Origin: Flavobacterium soyangense | GTDB lineage: Bacteria; Bacteroidota; Bacteroidia; Flavobacteriales; Flavobacteriaceae | Length of the DNA stretch: 64,000 nucleotides | Reading direction: 5' to 3' | Assembly: GCF_015277675.1 (NCBI RefSeq) | Contig: NZ_JADHEC010000002.1 | Coordinates: forward strand, 1-64,000 | In this document: piece by piece, positions 8,436-16,667 of the stretch | How positions within the stretch are numbered: position 1 is the stretch's first letter | Layout: each line of letters begins with the position of its first letter | Translations under genes and position numbers: made by a program | The notes under the pieces: generated by a model | Seen by the model: the letters and a program-made list of their open reading frames with translations, nothing else | What the model was told of the DNA's origin: nothing | Databases searched by the model: none

Positions 8436-8480
8436 AAAAATCCCTTTTGAAGTTTTATTTCAGAAGGGATTTTTGTTTTT
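8436..8480 (+). terminator. Rho-independent terminator after DUF3078 gene
   Basis: AAAAATCCCTTTTGA (8436-8450) pairs with TCAGAAGGGATTTTT (8460-8474), with a 9-base loop and a T-rich tail. It ends the plus-strand suf-linked cluster. Confidence 0.85.
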
Positions 8481-8574
8481 TATAACGGTTTCGGGCTTTG
8501 CGAAGGTGGTGATTTACCAAAATGTTGATCCTAGCACTAAAGCCCCATTTTTGCAAACTCATTTTAGTGACAGT

Positions 8575-8937
8575 TTATTTTTGTGTCAAGTCTGGAATTT
8601 CGTCCAAACTATAATAAATTTTTAACCCCCATTCTTTGGCAATTCTTACGTCGTTATCTGCTCCTTTTGATGCTCCTTCAATGCGAAGAACTGCGTCACA
8701 CTTTTCAAGAAGTCGATGTGCAACAGGATATTGAATTTCGTCCCAAATAATATCACCAATTTCCTTTGAACCTGCCAAATTCATCAATGGTAAAGCAATC
8801 CATTCGCCAATCAAAGGAATATGTCCTTTGCGAAATAAAGGCAATGCAACTGATTCAAGATTTTCTAAATTTTTCTTTATTAAAATAGGGTCGTCGTTTG
8901 TTCCACCTCGATATGGACCTGCAATAAGAATCATCAT
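8575..8937 (-). CDS. DUF4406 protein (nucleoside deoxyribosyltransferase-like)
   Basis: This 120-residue protein has the Rossmann-like start MMILIAGPYRGG, an RLLEKCDAVLRIEGASKGADNDV segment and a following AKEWGLKIY. That is the layout of DUF4406, a family related to nucleoside 2-deoxyribosyltransferases. The activity of this branch is unproven. A GTG start at 8967 would overlap the nudK-like stop by 11 bases; I prefer the ATG at 8937 because the fold begins there. It follows the NudK-like gene on the same strand, so both probably act on nucleotide-sugar or nucleoside metabolites. Confidence 0.78.
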   Translation of the reverse strand: MMILIAGPYRGGTNDDPILIKKNLENLESVALPLFRKGHIPLIGEWIALPLMNLAGSKEIGDIIWDEIQYPVAHRLLEKCDAVLRIEGASKGADNDVRIAKEWGLKIYYSLDEIPDLTQK

Positions 8938-8956
8938 ATTTTTAAGTTTTTTTGTT

Positions 8957-9535
8957 TCAAAGGACACTGTTAAGTTTTATATATTGAAGAAGCATAATTG
9001 TTTTACCGTCTTTTATCTCTCCGTTTACTATCATTTTCATTGCTTTATCAATATCAAGTTCTAATACTTCAATATTTTCTTCTTCGTGCTCTAAGCCACC
9101 TCCTTCGCTTACTTTCATTTCTTTTGAGTATTCTGCAATGAAGAAGTATAAAATCTCTGTTACTGAACCTGGCGACATATAGGCTTCGAATATTTTTCGC
9201 AAATCTGTAATTTTATAACCCGTTTCTTCCTCAGTCTCTCGTCTTATGCAATCTTCTGCGTTGTCTTTGTCCAAAAGTCCTGCACAAGATTCAATTAACA
9301 TTCCTGTTTCATTTCCATTTACAAATGTCGGCAGGCGAAACTGTTTTGTGAGAATAATAGTTTTTTGGTTTTTGTTGTATAGTAAAATTGTTGCTCCGTT
9401 GCCTCTGTCGTAGGCTTCTCTACTTTGAATCAGTTTTGTACCGTCCTTTTTTGAATATTCGTAGGTAATTTTTCTAAGTACATACCAATTGTCGGAAAGA
9501 ACTTGGGTGTCTAATATTTTTATGTTGTCTATCAT
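8957..9535 (-). CDS. nudK: NUDIX hydrolase, GDP-mannose pyrophosphatase NudK-like
   Basis: This 192-residue protein has the NUDIX box AGLLDKDNAEDCIRRE followed by TEEETGY (about residues 83-105). The flanking text, ESCAGLLDKD before it and FEAYMSPGSVTEILYFFIAEY after it, is the signature of the NudK branch, whose E. coli member (191 residues) hydrolyses GDP-mannose. It should convert a nucleoside diphosphate sugar to NMP plus sugar phosphate in the cytoplasm. It is paired with the downstream DUF4406 gene. The exact substrate here is inferred from the subfamily. Confidence 0.88.
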   Translation of the reverse strand: MIDNIKILDTQVLSDNWYVLRKITYEYSKKDGTKLIQSREAYDRGNGATILLYNKNQKTIILTKQFRLPTFVNGNETGMLIESCAGLLDKDNAEDCIRRETEEETGYKITDLRKIFEAYMSPGSVTEILYFFIAEYSKEMKVSEGGGLEHEEENIEVLELDIDKAMKMIVNGEIKDGKTIMLLQYIKLNSVL

Positions 9536-9666
9536 AATTTACGTTGTCTTGTTAAATTACTGCTATGAGTTTGCCGCTACACCCTGCTAAGCATTTTTAG
9601 TACTTTCCTGACTTACATAGCACGAAACTTCTGCTTGTGTGTGGTGATGTTATAGGATTTTTTATT

Positions 9667-10460
9667 CTATTTTCTTGGTTTTGCTTCACTTCCTGCTAAT
9701 ATTCCACCGTCAATTGTCAACTCAGTTCCTGTCACATATTTGCTTTCATTACTTGCTAAATATAAAATTCCATAAACCACATCTATAGGTTCTCCAAAGT
9801 GACCGAGTGGTATGCCGAATTCAACATCTTCAATTATTTGTTGCCGCTGTTCACCTTCTCCAAGCATAGCGTCCCACATTGGTGTCATAATAGTAGCTGG
9901 ATGAACGCTGTTGAATCTAATCTTATAACCGTTTTCAGCACAATGAAGGGCAACACTTTTTGTATGATTTCTAATCGCTGCTTTACTCCAAGCATATGCT
10001 ACAGCCCCTGGAATACCTACAACCCCACTCCTAGAAGAAACATTTACAATACTGCCACCTTTCTCCTTCATAAGTTTGATAGCGTATTTACAACCAAACA
10101 TAACACCTGTTGAATTTAACCTATGAACTTCGTCCCAAGATTTCAAGTCTGAATTTTCAGCGTCTCATGGTCCTGTTGATTCTAAAAATCCTGTTATACC
10201 TGCGTTATTTATTAAAATGTCAATGCGTCCGTATTTTTTTTGATGTATTATGCTGCTGTCAGCCAATTTTCTTCATCGCCTACATCTAAATGTAAGTATT
10301 CAGCATTTATATTTAATTTCTTTGCAATAGATTTTCCTTCCTCATCCCCGATGTATGAAAGAATTACCATTACTCCTTCTTTGTGAAAGAATTCTGCCGT
10401 TGCCTATCCTATTCCAAGAGCCGAACCTGTTATTAATGCTATTTTGTCTTTTAATCTCAT
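9667..10460 (-). pseudogene. Broken short-chain dehydrogenase/reductase (SDR)
   Basis: Reading from ATG at 10460 gives MRLKDKIALITGSALGIG followed by an in-frame TAG, then ATAEFFHKEG, a classic SDR Rossmann start with the stop inside the cofactor loop. The frame continues to a TAA after ENWLTAA, then shifts at a run of eight A's (10234-10241). In the new frame YGRIDILINNAGITG (the NNAG motif) continues to another in-frame stop (TGA) before DAENSDLKSWDE. The last 159 codons (9667-10146) are intact, including the catalytic YAWSK (YxxxK) and the C-terminal DGG. Three nonsense codons plus a frameshift indicate a decayed gene, unless there are several sequencing errors. Confidence 0.9.
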
Positions 10461-10548
10461 TTTTGTTTTTTTAATTTTGTTTATTTTTAATGCCCTAAAG
10501 CGTTTAGCGAATAGGAGCCTGGCTTAGCTGGGCTTTGATATCATGCAG

Positions 10549-11103
10549 CTATCTGCCGAATACTTTTGTAGTTCTCATAACTAAAGGCCTGATAAATCTA
10601 TAAATGATAAATCCCAATGACGCAATTATTAATATAAAAATCATTGGCAGTATCGCTCCGAATGTGTATGTCATTCCAAGTATAAAACCTAAGATAAATT
10701 CTGAGTAAAATATAGGGATAATAAAGCTAAGTACAATTAAAATATAAGGAACATTGTCTAAGAATAATTTATACTCACTTGTAAAAGAAGTTGAAAGTAA
10801 AATTCCAAACACTAACCCTGTTAAAAAACTCCAAAAAACATTGCTAATAGGGTTATTAGTCTGTTTTGTCTGCAAAAATTGTTTATCAAGTCTCTTTTCT
10901 ATCCTACTTAAAAGAAACCAAGTAAGAATAGGTAATAGTAATCCACTCCACCAATTTGAGATTGAAGGAAGGTCTTGTTGGTTTAGAATATAATGACAAG
11001 TGACACCTCCATGAAAATGTTCCCAGAAAAGGAAGCCGAAAATTAAAAACGTCACAATACCCACAATATAGGCTTTTATTTTTTTCAATTTTTGTCTCTG
11101 CAT
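10549..11103 (-). CDS. Hypothetical integral membrane protein
   Basis: This 184-residue protein has about five hydrophobic segments (around residues 10-28, 47-63, 85-103, 115-133 and 138-170) and a basic C-terminus (RFIRPLVMRTTKVFGR). The loop after segment one contains one cysteine and a histidine (HGGVTCHYIL). I do not recognise a family. It stands alone between the SDR pseudogene and an alpha/beta hydrolase gene, in a stretch of unrelated accessory genes. Confidence 0.7.
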   Translation of the reverse strand: MQRQKLKKIKAYIVGIVTFLIFGFLFWEHFHGGVTCHYILNQQDLPSISNWWSGLLLPILTWFLLSRIEKRLDKQFLQTKQTNNPISNVFWSFLTGLVFGILLSTSFTSEYKLFLDNVPYILIVLSFIIPIFYSEFILGFILGMTYTFGAILPMIFILIIASLGFIIYRFIRPLVMRTTKVFGR

Positions 11104-11169
11104 AATTTTGATTTGCTATTCTTATTTTGATTGCATGACAGCCATACTGGTATTAGTGGCTGGGCTTAT

Positions 11170-12087
11170 TTAATTGTAATGCTTTCTTAATATTTCTTTA
11201 TAATCTGTCGGATTATGTAACCAAGGAATATGTCCGCAATTTTTAATTATACAAACATTCGCTGTGGGATAACGATTAATTACGAAGTCTTTGCTTGACT
11301 TATAGATGTCTTGGTCGCCATAAATTAGAGTGATTTTGTATTTTGGGTTTTCTTGTTTCTGTAGAATTGGATATTTTACAATTTCTGGTCTAGTTTTATT
11401 TATAGGTGCAGATTTTAAATTGTCGAAGTCTATTTCTAAATCTTGCGTTTTTACGAAGTCGTCATTGTAATTTTTCATTACTTGTTTGAAAAGTCTTTTG
11501 TAGGCATTGTCACTACCAAGCATACCTAATAAATTGTTCATTCCCATTTTCATCCATTGACAAGAAGTGCATTTTGATTTATTCAATTGCATCACTTCTT
11601 TTTCTGTTTGCTTCCATTCCGTCCCAGTTCCTGAACCCGGACAGCATAGAAACAAGCTCAATAAATTTTCAGGATGTTTGTCTGCATATATTTGGGCATA
11701 TAGTCCGCCCCACGAATGACCCCATAGATGAAATTTTTGGATTCCATAAAATTTAGCGATAGCATCAACATCGTTAATATAAGCATTCATTGAATAATCC
11801 CTGCTTTTACAAGGTGATTTTTTTGTTCCTCTTTGGTGAAAGGTAATAATCTGAAACCTATCTTTTAAGATTTCTGCAACCTCCAATAAGTCACTTGGAA
11901 AGCCAGGTCCACCGTGCAACAATATAATTGTTTCCTTGTTTGGGTTTAGATAGATAGTTGAAAAGAGTTTGTCACCTTGGTTGTCAATTAAATTTGTCAT
12001 TTTGGTTTGTTCTTTTAATTTGTTTGCTTGTGCAGTTGCATTGCTCCATAGAGCAAGCAAGAATAGTGCTGAAATTATTTGCTTCAT
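11170..12087 (-). CDS. Alpha/beta hydrolase, proline iminopeptidase-like
   Basis: This 305-residue protein has a signal peptide (residues 1-20, ending ATAQ) and an alpha/beta hydrolase fold. The oxyanion-hole segment is LLHGGPG (57-63), the nucleophile is S125 in GHSWGG, the acid is in IYGDQDIYKSS, and the histidine is in NCGHIPWLHNP. HGGPG plus GxSWGG is typical of the prolyl iminopeptidase group, though substrate range within the family is wide. The signal peptide suggests periplasmic action. A Crp-like regulator gene lies 71 bases upstream on the same strand and may control it. Confidence 0.88.
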   Translation of the reverse strand: MKQIISALFLLALWSNATAQANKLKEQTKMTNLIDNQGDKLFSTIYLNPNKETIILLHGGPGFPSDLLEVAEILKDRFQIITFHQRGTKKSPCKSRDYSMNAYINDVDAIAKFYGIQKFHLWGHSWGGLYAQIYADKHPENLLSLFLCCPGSGTGTEWKQTEKEVMQLNKSKCTSCQWMKMGMNNLLGMLGSDNAYKRLFKQVMKNYNDDFVKTQDLEIDFDNLKSAPINKTRPEIVKYPILQKQENPKYKITLIYGDQDIYKSSKDFVINRYPTANVCIIKNCGHIPWLHNPTDYKEILRKHYN

Positions 12088-12158
12088 TTTTAAAATTGTT
12101 TAATGATGCAAAAGTGGAGGTATTAAAAAACAAAGCTGTTATCATTTGATAAAATCGT

Positions 12159-12737
12159 CTAAGACTTGGTTAATTCTCTTCTTAACCTGCTAAAAGACAC
12201 ATTGGTGATGCCTAAATAAGATGCAATGATATTGTGAGGAATAAGGTTTTCTAAGTTTGGGTGTTGTTTACGGAGTTCGAGTAGTCTTTCTTTAGCACTA
12301 TAGGAACGAAAAACAACTTCGTTATAAAATGTTTTGGTTAGTTCTGCTTCAATTGTTTTTTGCCCAAATTCTTGAAACTCCCTGTTACTATTTCTTAAAT
12401 TATTTAATTCAATTACAGGAATTTCAGCTAACACAATATCTGTTAAAGTCTGTAAGCTGAAAATGCTTTTGCCCATGTTTGTTCTTGCAAAATGCGGAGT
12501 TATTACAGATTTTCCCATATAAAAGCCTGTAGTTACAATTTCTCCCTTATCTGAGATATTGTAACGATGAGTAACTCCCGAAATTAAAAAATATTCAAAT
12601 TCGTTTTTCTTTTGCTCTACAAATATGTTTATATTCTTGGGTAATTCTTTTATTACAGATTTGTCCTCAAATAATTTTTTTAAAGCTCTCGAACTAATAC
12701 CAAAGTGATTTAATATATCGTCTAAGTGGTTTGTCAT
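12159..12737 (-). CDS. Crp/Fnr family transcriptional regulator
   Basis: This 192-residue protein has an N-terminal cyclic-nucleotide-binding-like beta barrel (about residues 10-115: FLISGVTHRYNISDKGEIVTTGFY, then FSLQTLTDIVLAEI) and a C-terminal helix-turn-helix (about 155-192: PHNIIASYLGITNVSFSRLRREL). This is the architecture of the Bacteroidetes Crp/Fnr-like regulators. The PRAAR-type ligand residues of true CRP are not visible, so cAMP binding is doubtful. It probably regulates the downstream hydrolase gene or itself. Confidence 0.87.
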   Translation of the reverse strand: MTNHLDDILNHFGISSRALKKLFEDKSVIKELPKNINIFVEQKKNEFEYFLISGVTHRYNISDKGEIVTTGFYMGKSVITPHFARTNMGKSIFSLQTLTDIVLAEIPVIELNNLRNSNREFQEFGQKTIEAELTKTFYNEVVFRSYSAKERLLELRKQHPNLENLIPHNIIASYLGITNVSFSRLRRELTKS

Positions 12738-12913
12738 TTTTGTTGTTGAATGTTTGTTGTCTTAACCTGACCGTTAAACCTTAAATAGGCGAAACAAACA
12801 TTCGAATATAAACCCAAAATGGGGTAAATTGGCGAAGGTTTGTTTTCCTTTTATTGTTTTTCAAATATATTCATTTTTTCATACAAATTTCCTGGAAAAG
12901 CTCTGGTTTCTCC

Positions 12914-12944
12914 AAAAAAAACCCTCTTGAAAAATTCAAAAGGG
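12914..12944 (-). terminator. Terminator downstream of hflX
   Basis: On the minus strand CCCTTTTGA pairs with TCAAGAGGG (plus positions 12936-12944 and 12922-12930), followed by eight T's. It ends the hflX transcript. Confidence 0.8.
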
Positions 12945-12971
12945 ATTGTTGTGTTTTATGTCTTGGAAAAA

Positions 12972-14204
12972 TTATTCTTTTTCTTCTTTTTCTACAGCAT
13001 CCTTATAATCAGGATATAAAAACTTGTTGTACGGAAAACGCGTGATGTGAATTTGTCTCACGGCTTCATAAAGACGTTCCCTTAATTCCTCGAAATTTTC
13101 TTTTTCTGTAGCCGAAATAAACAAGGCGTTTTCTTCGCCCACACGATGCATCCAAGTGGTTTTCCATTCTTCGAGTGTGAAATGTCTTGGTGTTTTTTCG
13201 GTCATTAAATCATCCTCGTCAATAGTCAAATGTTTATAAGCATCAATTTTATTGAAAACCATAATTACTGGTTTGTTATTCGCTTTGATGTCCAATAAAG
13301 TTTGGTTTACCGATGCAATATGGTCTTCGAATTCCGGATGCGAAATATCAACAACGTGCAATAACAAATCGGCTTCACGAACCTCATCGAGTGTGCTTTT
13401 AAATGAATCAACCAATTGCGTTGGTAGTTTTCGAATAAAACCAACGGTGTCAGATAACAGAAAAGGCAAATTTTTGATAACTACTTTTCGAACGGTTGTG
13501 TCCAAGGTTGCAAAAAGTTTATTCTCTACAAAAACATCGCTTTTCCCAATGGCATTCATCAAGGTTGACTTTCCCACATTGGTATATCCTACCAAAGCCA
13601 CACGAACCATAGCGCCACGATTACCTCTTTGGGTTCCCATTTGCTTGTCAATAGCCTTTATTTTTTCTTTTAACAATGCAATTCTGTCCCGAACAATTCG
13701 TCTATCGGTTTCAATCTCGGTTTCACCGGGTCCACGCATCCCGATTCCCCCTTTTTGGCGTTCAAGGTGTGTCCATAAACCTGATAATCTGGGTAACAAA
13801 TAGATACATTGCGCCAATTCTACCTGCGTTCTAGCATAAGAAGTTTCGGCTCTTTGGGCAAAAATATCTAAAATAAGATTCGTTCTGTCCAAGATTTTAC
13901 AATCTATAATTTTGGAAATATTTTTTTGTTGGGAAGGTGTCAATTCATCATCAAATATCAAGGTAGAAATGTCATTTTCTTTTACAAAATGGTTTATTTC
14001 ATCTATTTTTCCGGTTCCAACAAAAGTCTTGGGATTGGGACGTTCCATTTTTTGGGAAAAACGCTTCACCACTTGACCACCGGCTGTATAAGTCAAAAAC
14101 TCCAATTCGTCGAGATATTCCTTGAGTTTATCTTCACTTTGATTTTGGGTGACAATACCGACGATTGCGGTTTTTTCGAAATTTATTATTTCTTTTTCTA
14201 ACAT
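12972..14204 (-). CDS. hflX: GTPase HflX
   Basis: This 410-residue protein is HflX, a ribosome-associated GTPase that splits stalled or hibernating 70S ribosomes, especially after heat stress. The N-terminal domain contains the family segment FVGTGKIDEI near residue 61 and the GGIGMRGPGETEIETDRR stretch at 152-169. The G domain has P-loop GYTNVGKS (206-213), DTVGFIRKLP for G3 and NKID for G4. The acidic and lysine-rich C-terminus (KDAVEKEEKE) is variable in the family. It is a single gene with a -7 element upstream and a terminator downstream. Confidence 0.97.
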   Translation of the reverse strand: MLEKEIINFEKTAIVGIVTQNQSEDKLKEYLDELEFLTYTAGGQVVKRFSQKMERPNPKTFVGTGKIDEINHFVKENDISTLIFDDELTPSQQKNISKIIDCKILDRTNLILDIFAQRAETSYARTQVELAQCIYLLPRLSGLWTHLERQKGGIGMRGPGETEIETDRRIVRDRIALLKEKIKAIDKQMGTQRGNRGAMVRVALVGYTNVGKSTLMNAIGKSDVFVENKLFATLDTTVRKVVIKNLPFLLSDTVGFIRKLPTQLVDSFKSTLDEVREADLLLHVVDISHPEFEDHIASVNQTLLDIKANNKPVIMVFNKIDAYKHLTIDEDDLMTEKTPRHFTLEEWKTTWMHRVGEENALFISATEKENFEELRERLYEAVRQIHITRFPYNKFLYPDYKDAVEKEEKE

Positions 14205-14220
14205 AACTTTTAATAAGCTA

Positions 14221-14228
14221 CAAATTTA
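14221..14228 (-). promoter_or_regulatory. Candidate -7 element of hflX
   Basis: On the minus strand TAAATTTG matches TAnnTTTG and lies 16 bases upstream of the hflX ATG at 14204. A clear -33 box is not seen. Confidence 0.4.
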
Positions 14229-14314
14229 GTGATTTGCTAGAGACTTATGGAGTTGCGGTGTTATAAAAATTAGCCAACTTTTTAGAACAACACAAAACCA
14301 TAACTGAAAAGAAA

Positions 14315-15571
14315 CTACTCAATCGCCTTAATTCTCGACACCATCAAAGCTATCATAAATCCAAAAATGCCAATAAAGGCAAATGAAAATCTCAAGCCAA
14401 AGAGTTCAGAAATATATCCAATGATTGGTGGTCCCATTAAAAATCCTAAGAAACTTATGCTCGAAACCGCTGTCAAAGCCTCTCCTGTTGGGATTGTTGA
14501 ATGTTTTCCCGCAATGCTGTAAAGCGTTGGCACAATAGTGGAAACACCCAGACCTACCACCATAAAAGCAATTGTTGAAGGAATTAGGAATGGAAAAATA
14601 ACTGCAGTAAACAAGCCTGACGAAATCATAACTCCGCTGATTTGCATCACTTTTTTTCGTCCAAATCTATTTATTAAAGCATCTCCAAAAAATCTACCGC
14701 TTGCCATCATAATCATAAAAGAAGTATATCCCAATATAACTAAGGAACCGGGAACTTTGACGACGTCTTTGAAATAAACTCCACTCCAATCGAACATAAT
14801 ACCTTCGCTCGCCATACTACAAAACCCAATTATCCCTAACAAAATTAAGGACTTGTCTCGTTTTCTGAATCCTTTTTTCTTTTCTAGTCGGGGAATTTCT
14901 TTGGCTTTAATCAAAAATTTGAAATTAAAAACAACAAACAAAAGCACGATTGCGGCAACAATTAAAAAATGAGTATACGTGGCGAGATTTAGCGATAACA
15001 TCCCCAGACCTACCAAAGCACCAGTAAATCCTGCCAAACTCCACACGCCATGAAAAGACGACATAATGGTTCTTTTGTACACTCCTTCAGCATAAACTCC
15101 TTGGGTATTTAAAGATATGTTTGACAGATTTCCAAAAATCCCAAAAGCATATAACCCAAGTCCCAGTTGCCAGGCGTTTTGAGCCAATCCGATATTAGTC
15201 AGACTAAAAGCATACATCAAAGTAGAAAAAGGAAGAATGCGGTGGCTGCCAAAACGAGTAACCAGTTTCCCCGAAAAAAGCATCATCGTTAACTGTCCTA
15301 ACGGTAATGCAAATAAAATCGTTCCTAGATGTCCGTCACTTAAGTGTAAATCCGTTTTAATATGTGGAATTCGGCTTGCCCAAGTGGCAAAACACAAACC
15401 CATTCCAAAATAAAACATCGAAACTGCCCAACGAATTCTGGTCAAATATGAAACTTTTGTATCTCGATACGTTTTCTTGTATTTTCCTTTTGCTTTGAAG
15501 TTGCCAATAAAATTTAAATCTATCAAACGAATGGTAATTAAAATTAAAAGTGTCAAAAATACAACAATCAA
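14315..15571 (-). CDS. MFS transporter, YbjJ-like
   Basis: This 418-residue protein has about twelve hydrophobic segments and is a major facilitator superfamily permease of the inner membrane. The first loop region, WASRIPHIKTDLHLSDGHLGTILFALPLG (split around residue 65), closely follows the pattern of the E. coli YbjJ subgroup, whose substrate is unsettled. A cytoplasmic GRKKVMQ loop follows a later helix. The first about 30 residues form an extra basic N-terminus with a hydrophobic segment; a shorter start cannot be excluded. It lies 51 bases downstream of the Gfo/Idh/MocA gene start and may be part of a loose operon. Confidence 0.87.
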   Translation of the reverse strand: MIVVFLTLLILITIRLIDLNFIGNFKAKGKYKKTYRDTKVSYLTRIRWAVSMFYFGMGLCFATWASRIPHIKTDLHLSDGHLGTILFALPLGQLTMMLFSGKLVTRFGSHRILPFSTLMYAFSLTNIGLAQNAWQLGLGLYAFGIFGNLSNISLNTQGVYAEGVYKRTIMSSFHGVWSLAGFTGALVGLGMLSLNLATYTHFLIVAAIVLLFVVFNFKFLIKAKEIPRLEKKKGFRKRDKSLILLGIIGFCSMASEGIMFDWSGVYFKDVVKVPGSLVILGYTSFMIMMASGRFFGDALINRFGRKKVMQISGVMISSGLFTAVIFPFLIPSTIAFMVVGLGVSTIVPTLYSIAGKHSTIPTGEALTAVSSISFLGFLMGPPIIGYISELFGLRFSFAFIGIFGFMIALMVSRIKAIE

Positions 15572-15622
15572 TGATAATCTGCTGTCATTAATGCTTTAAA
15601 ATGAGGATTATATCATTATTGT

Positions 15623-16666
15623 TTATAAATTTATAGCTTTCTTCCACTCGCTGCTTTGAATAGCCGCTTCAATAATTCGCATCACGTTTACACCGTCTTG
15701 GGCAGTTACAGGTTCAGTTTTGTCATTAGCAATAGATTGATATACTCCTTCAAAAAAGTCGTAATAATTTCCATGAAGCGTCGCAACTTTTTCTTTGCTG
15801 ATTTTACCCTTGATTTCCGTGTGCAAAAGCCCCTGATTTTCATCAGATTCTGCTCCCCAAGTAGTTAAATTTGGTTTCATTCCCAGTTTCAAATTGTCTT
15901 CCTGCACATCACCACGCGGTTTTAGAAAAGAACCCTTTTTTCCTTGAATGACATAAGAAGGAATTGCTTCGCGAACAAAAAAACCGGCTTTCAATCGCAC
16001 TCTAAAATCAGGATAATAAAGCAAAATATCGAGATAATCATCCACCAATGAATGTTCTCTCGTAATTTGGATATCGGCGAAAACGGCATTGGGCAAACCA
16101 AATAAAAACAAAGCTTGGTCAATTAAATGTGGTCCCAAATCCTTCAAAATTCCAGCGCCTGAATTAGCAGTTTCCTTGTGTTGTTTTGGACTCAAATTGG
16201 GATTATACCGGTCAAAATGAAACTCGGCTTCTACGGTTTCTCCCAACAAATTATCATCAATAATTTTTTTTACGGTTTTGAAATCGCTGTCCCATCTTCT
16301 GTTTTGAAAAACCGCCAATTTCAATCCTTTTTCTTTTGCCAAAGTTGACAATTCCTGCGCTTCGGCAACGGTGGTCGTAAATGCTTTTTCAACAACAGCG
16401 TGTTTTCCGGCAAGCAAGACTTTTTTTGCGTACTCAAAATGTGTTCCAACGGGTGTGTTTACAACAACCAAATTAATGGATTTGTCCTGTAAAATTGATT
16501 CCAATGTTGGATAACTTATGACTTCCGGATAATCTTGCTGTATCAATTTTTTACTTCTTTCCCACGAACCTAAAAGTTCAAAACCGGGATGAATTGTCAA
16601 AAACGGAGCGTGAAAAACTTTTCCGGACATTCCATAAGACAAGAGTACTGTTTTTATTTTTTGCAT
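15623..16666 (-). CDS. Gfo/Idh/MocA family oxidoreductase (YdgJ-like)
   Basis: This 347-residue NAD(P)-dependent oxidoreductase has the N-terminal Rossmann domain (VLLSYGMSGKVFHAPFL, residues 7-23; family YdgJ/YhhX has the same GxxGxxFHAPF text) and the EKAFTT motif at about 93-98 holding the conserved lysine. The C-terminal domain begins with WDSDFKTVKKII and contains DLGPHLIDQALFLFG. It likely acts on a sugar or inositol-type substrate. The start is 2 bases downstream of the Old Yellow Enzyme stop, so the two are one transcription unit. Confidence 0.9.
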   Translation of the reverse strand: MQKIKTVLLSYGMSGKVFHAPFLTIHPGFELLGSWERSKKLIQQDYPEVISYPTLESILQDKSINLVVVNTPVGTHFEYAKKVLLAGKHAVVEKAFTTTVAEAQELSTLAKEKGLKLAVFQNRRWDSDFKTVKKIIDDNLLGETVEAEFHFDRYNPNLSPKQHKETANSGAGILKDLGPHLIDQALFLFGLPNAVFADIQITREHSLVDDYLDILLYYPDFRVRLKAGFFVREAIPSYVIQGKKGSFLKPRGDVQEDNLKLGMKPNLTTWGAESDENQGLLHTEIKGKISKEKVATLHGNYYDFFEGVYQSIANDKTEPVTAQDGVNVMRIIEAAIQSSEWKKAINL

Positions 16667-16667
16667 A

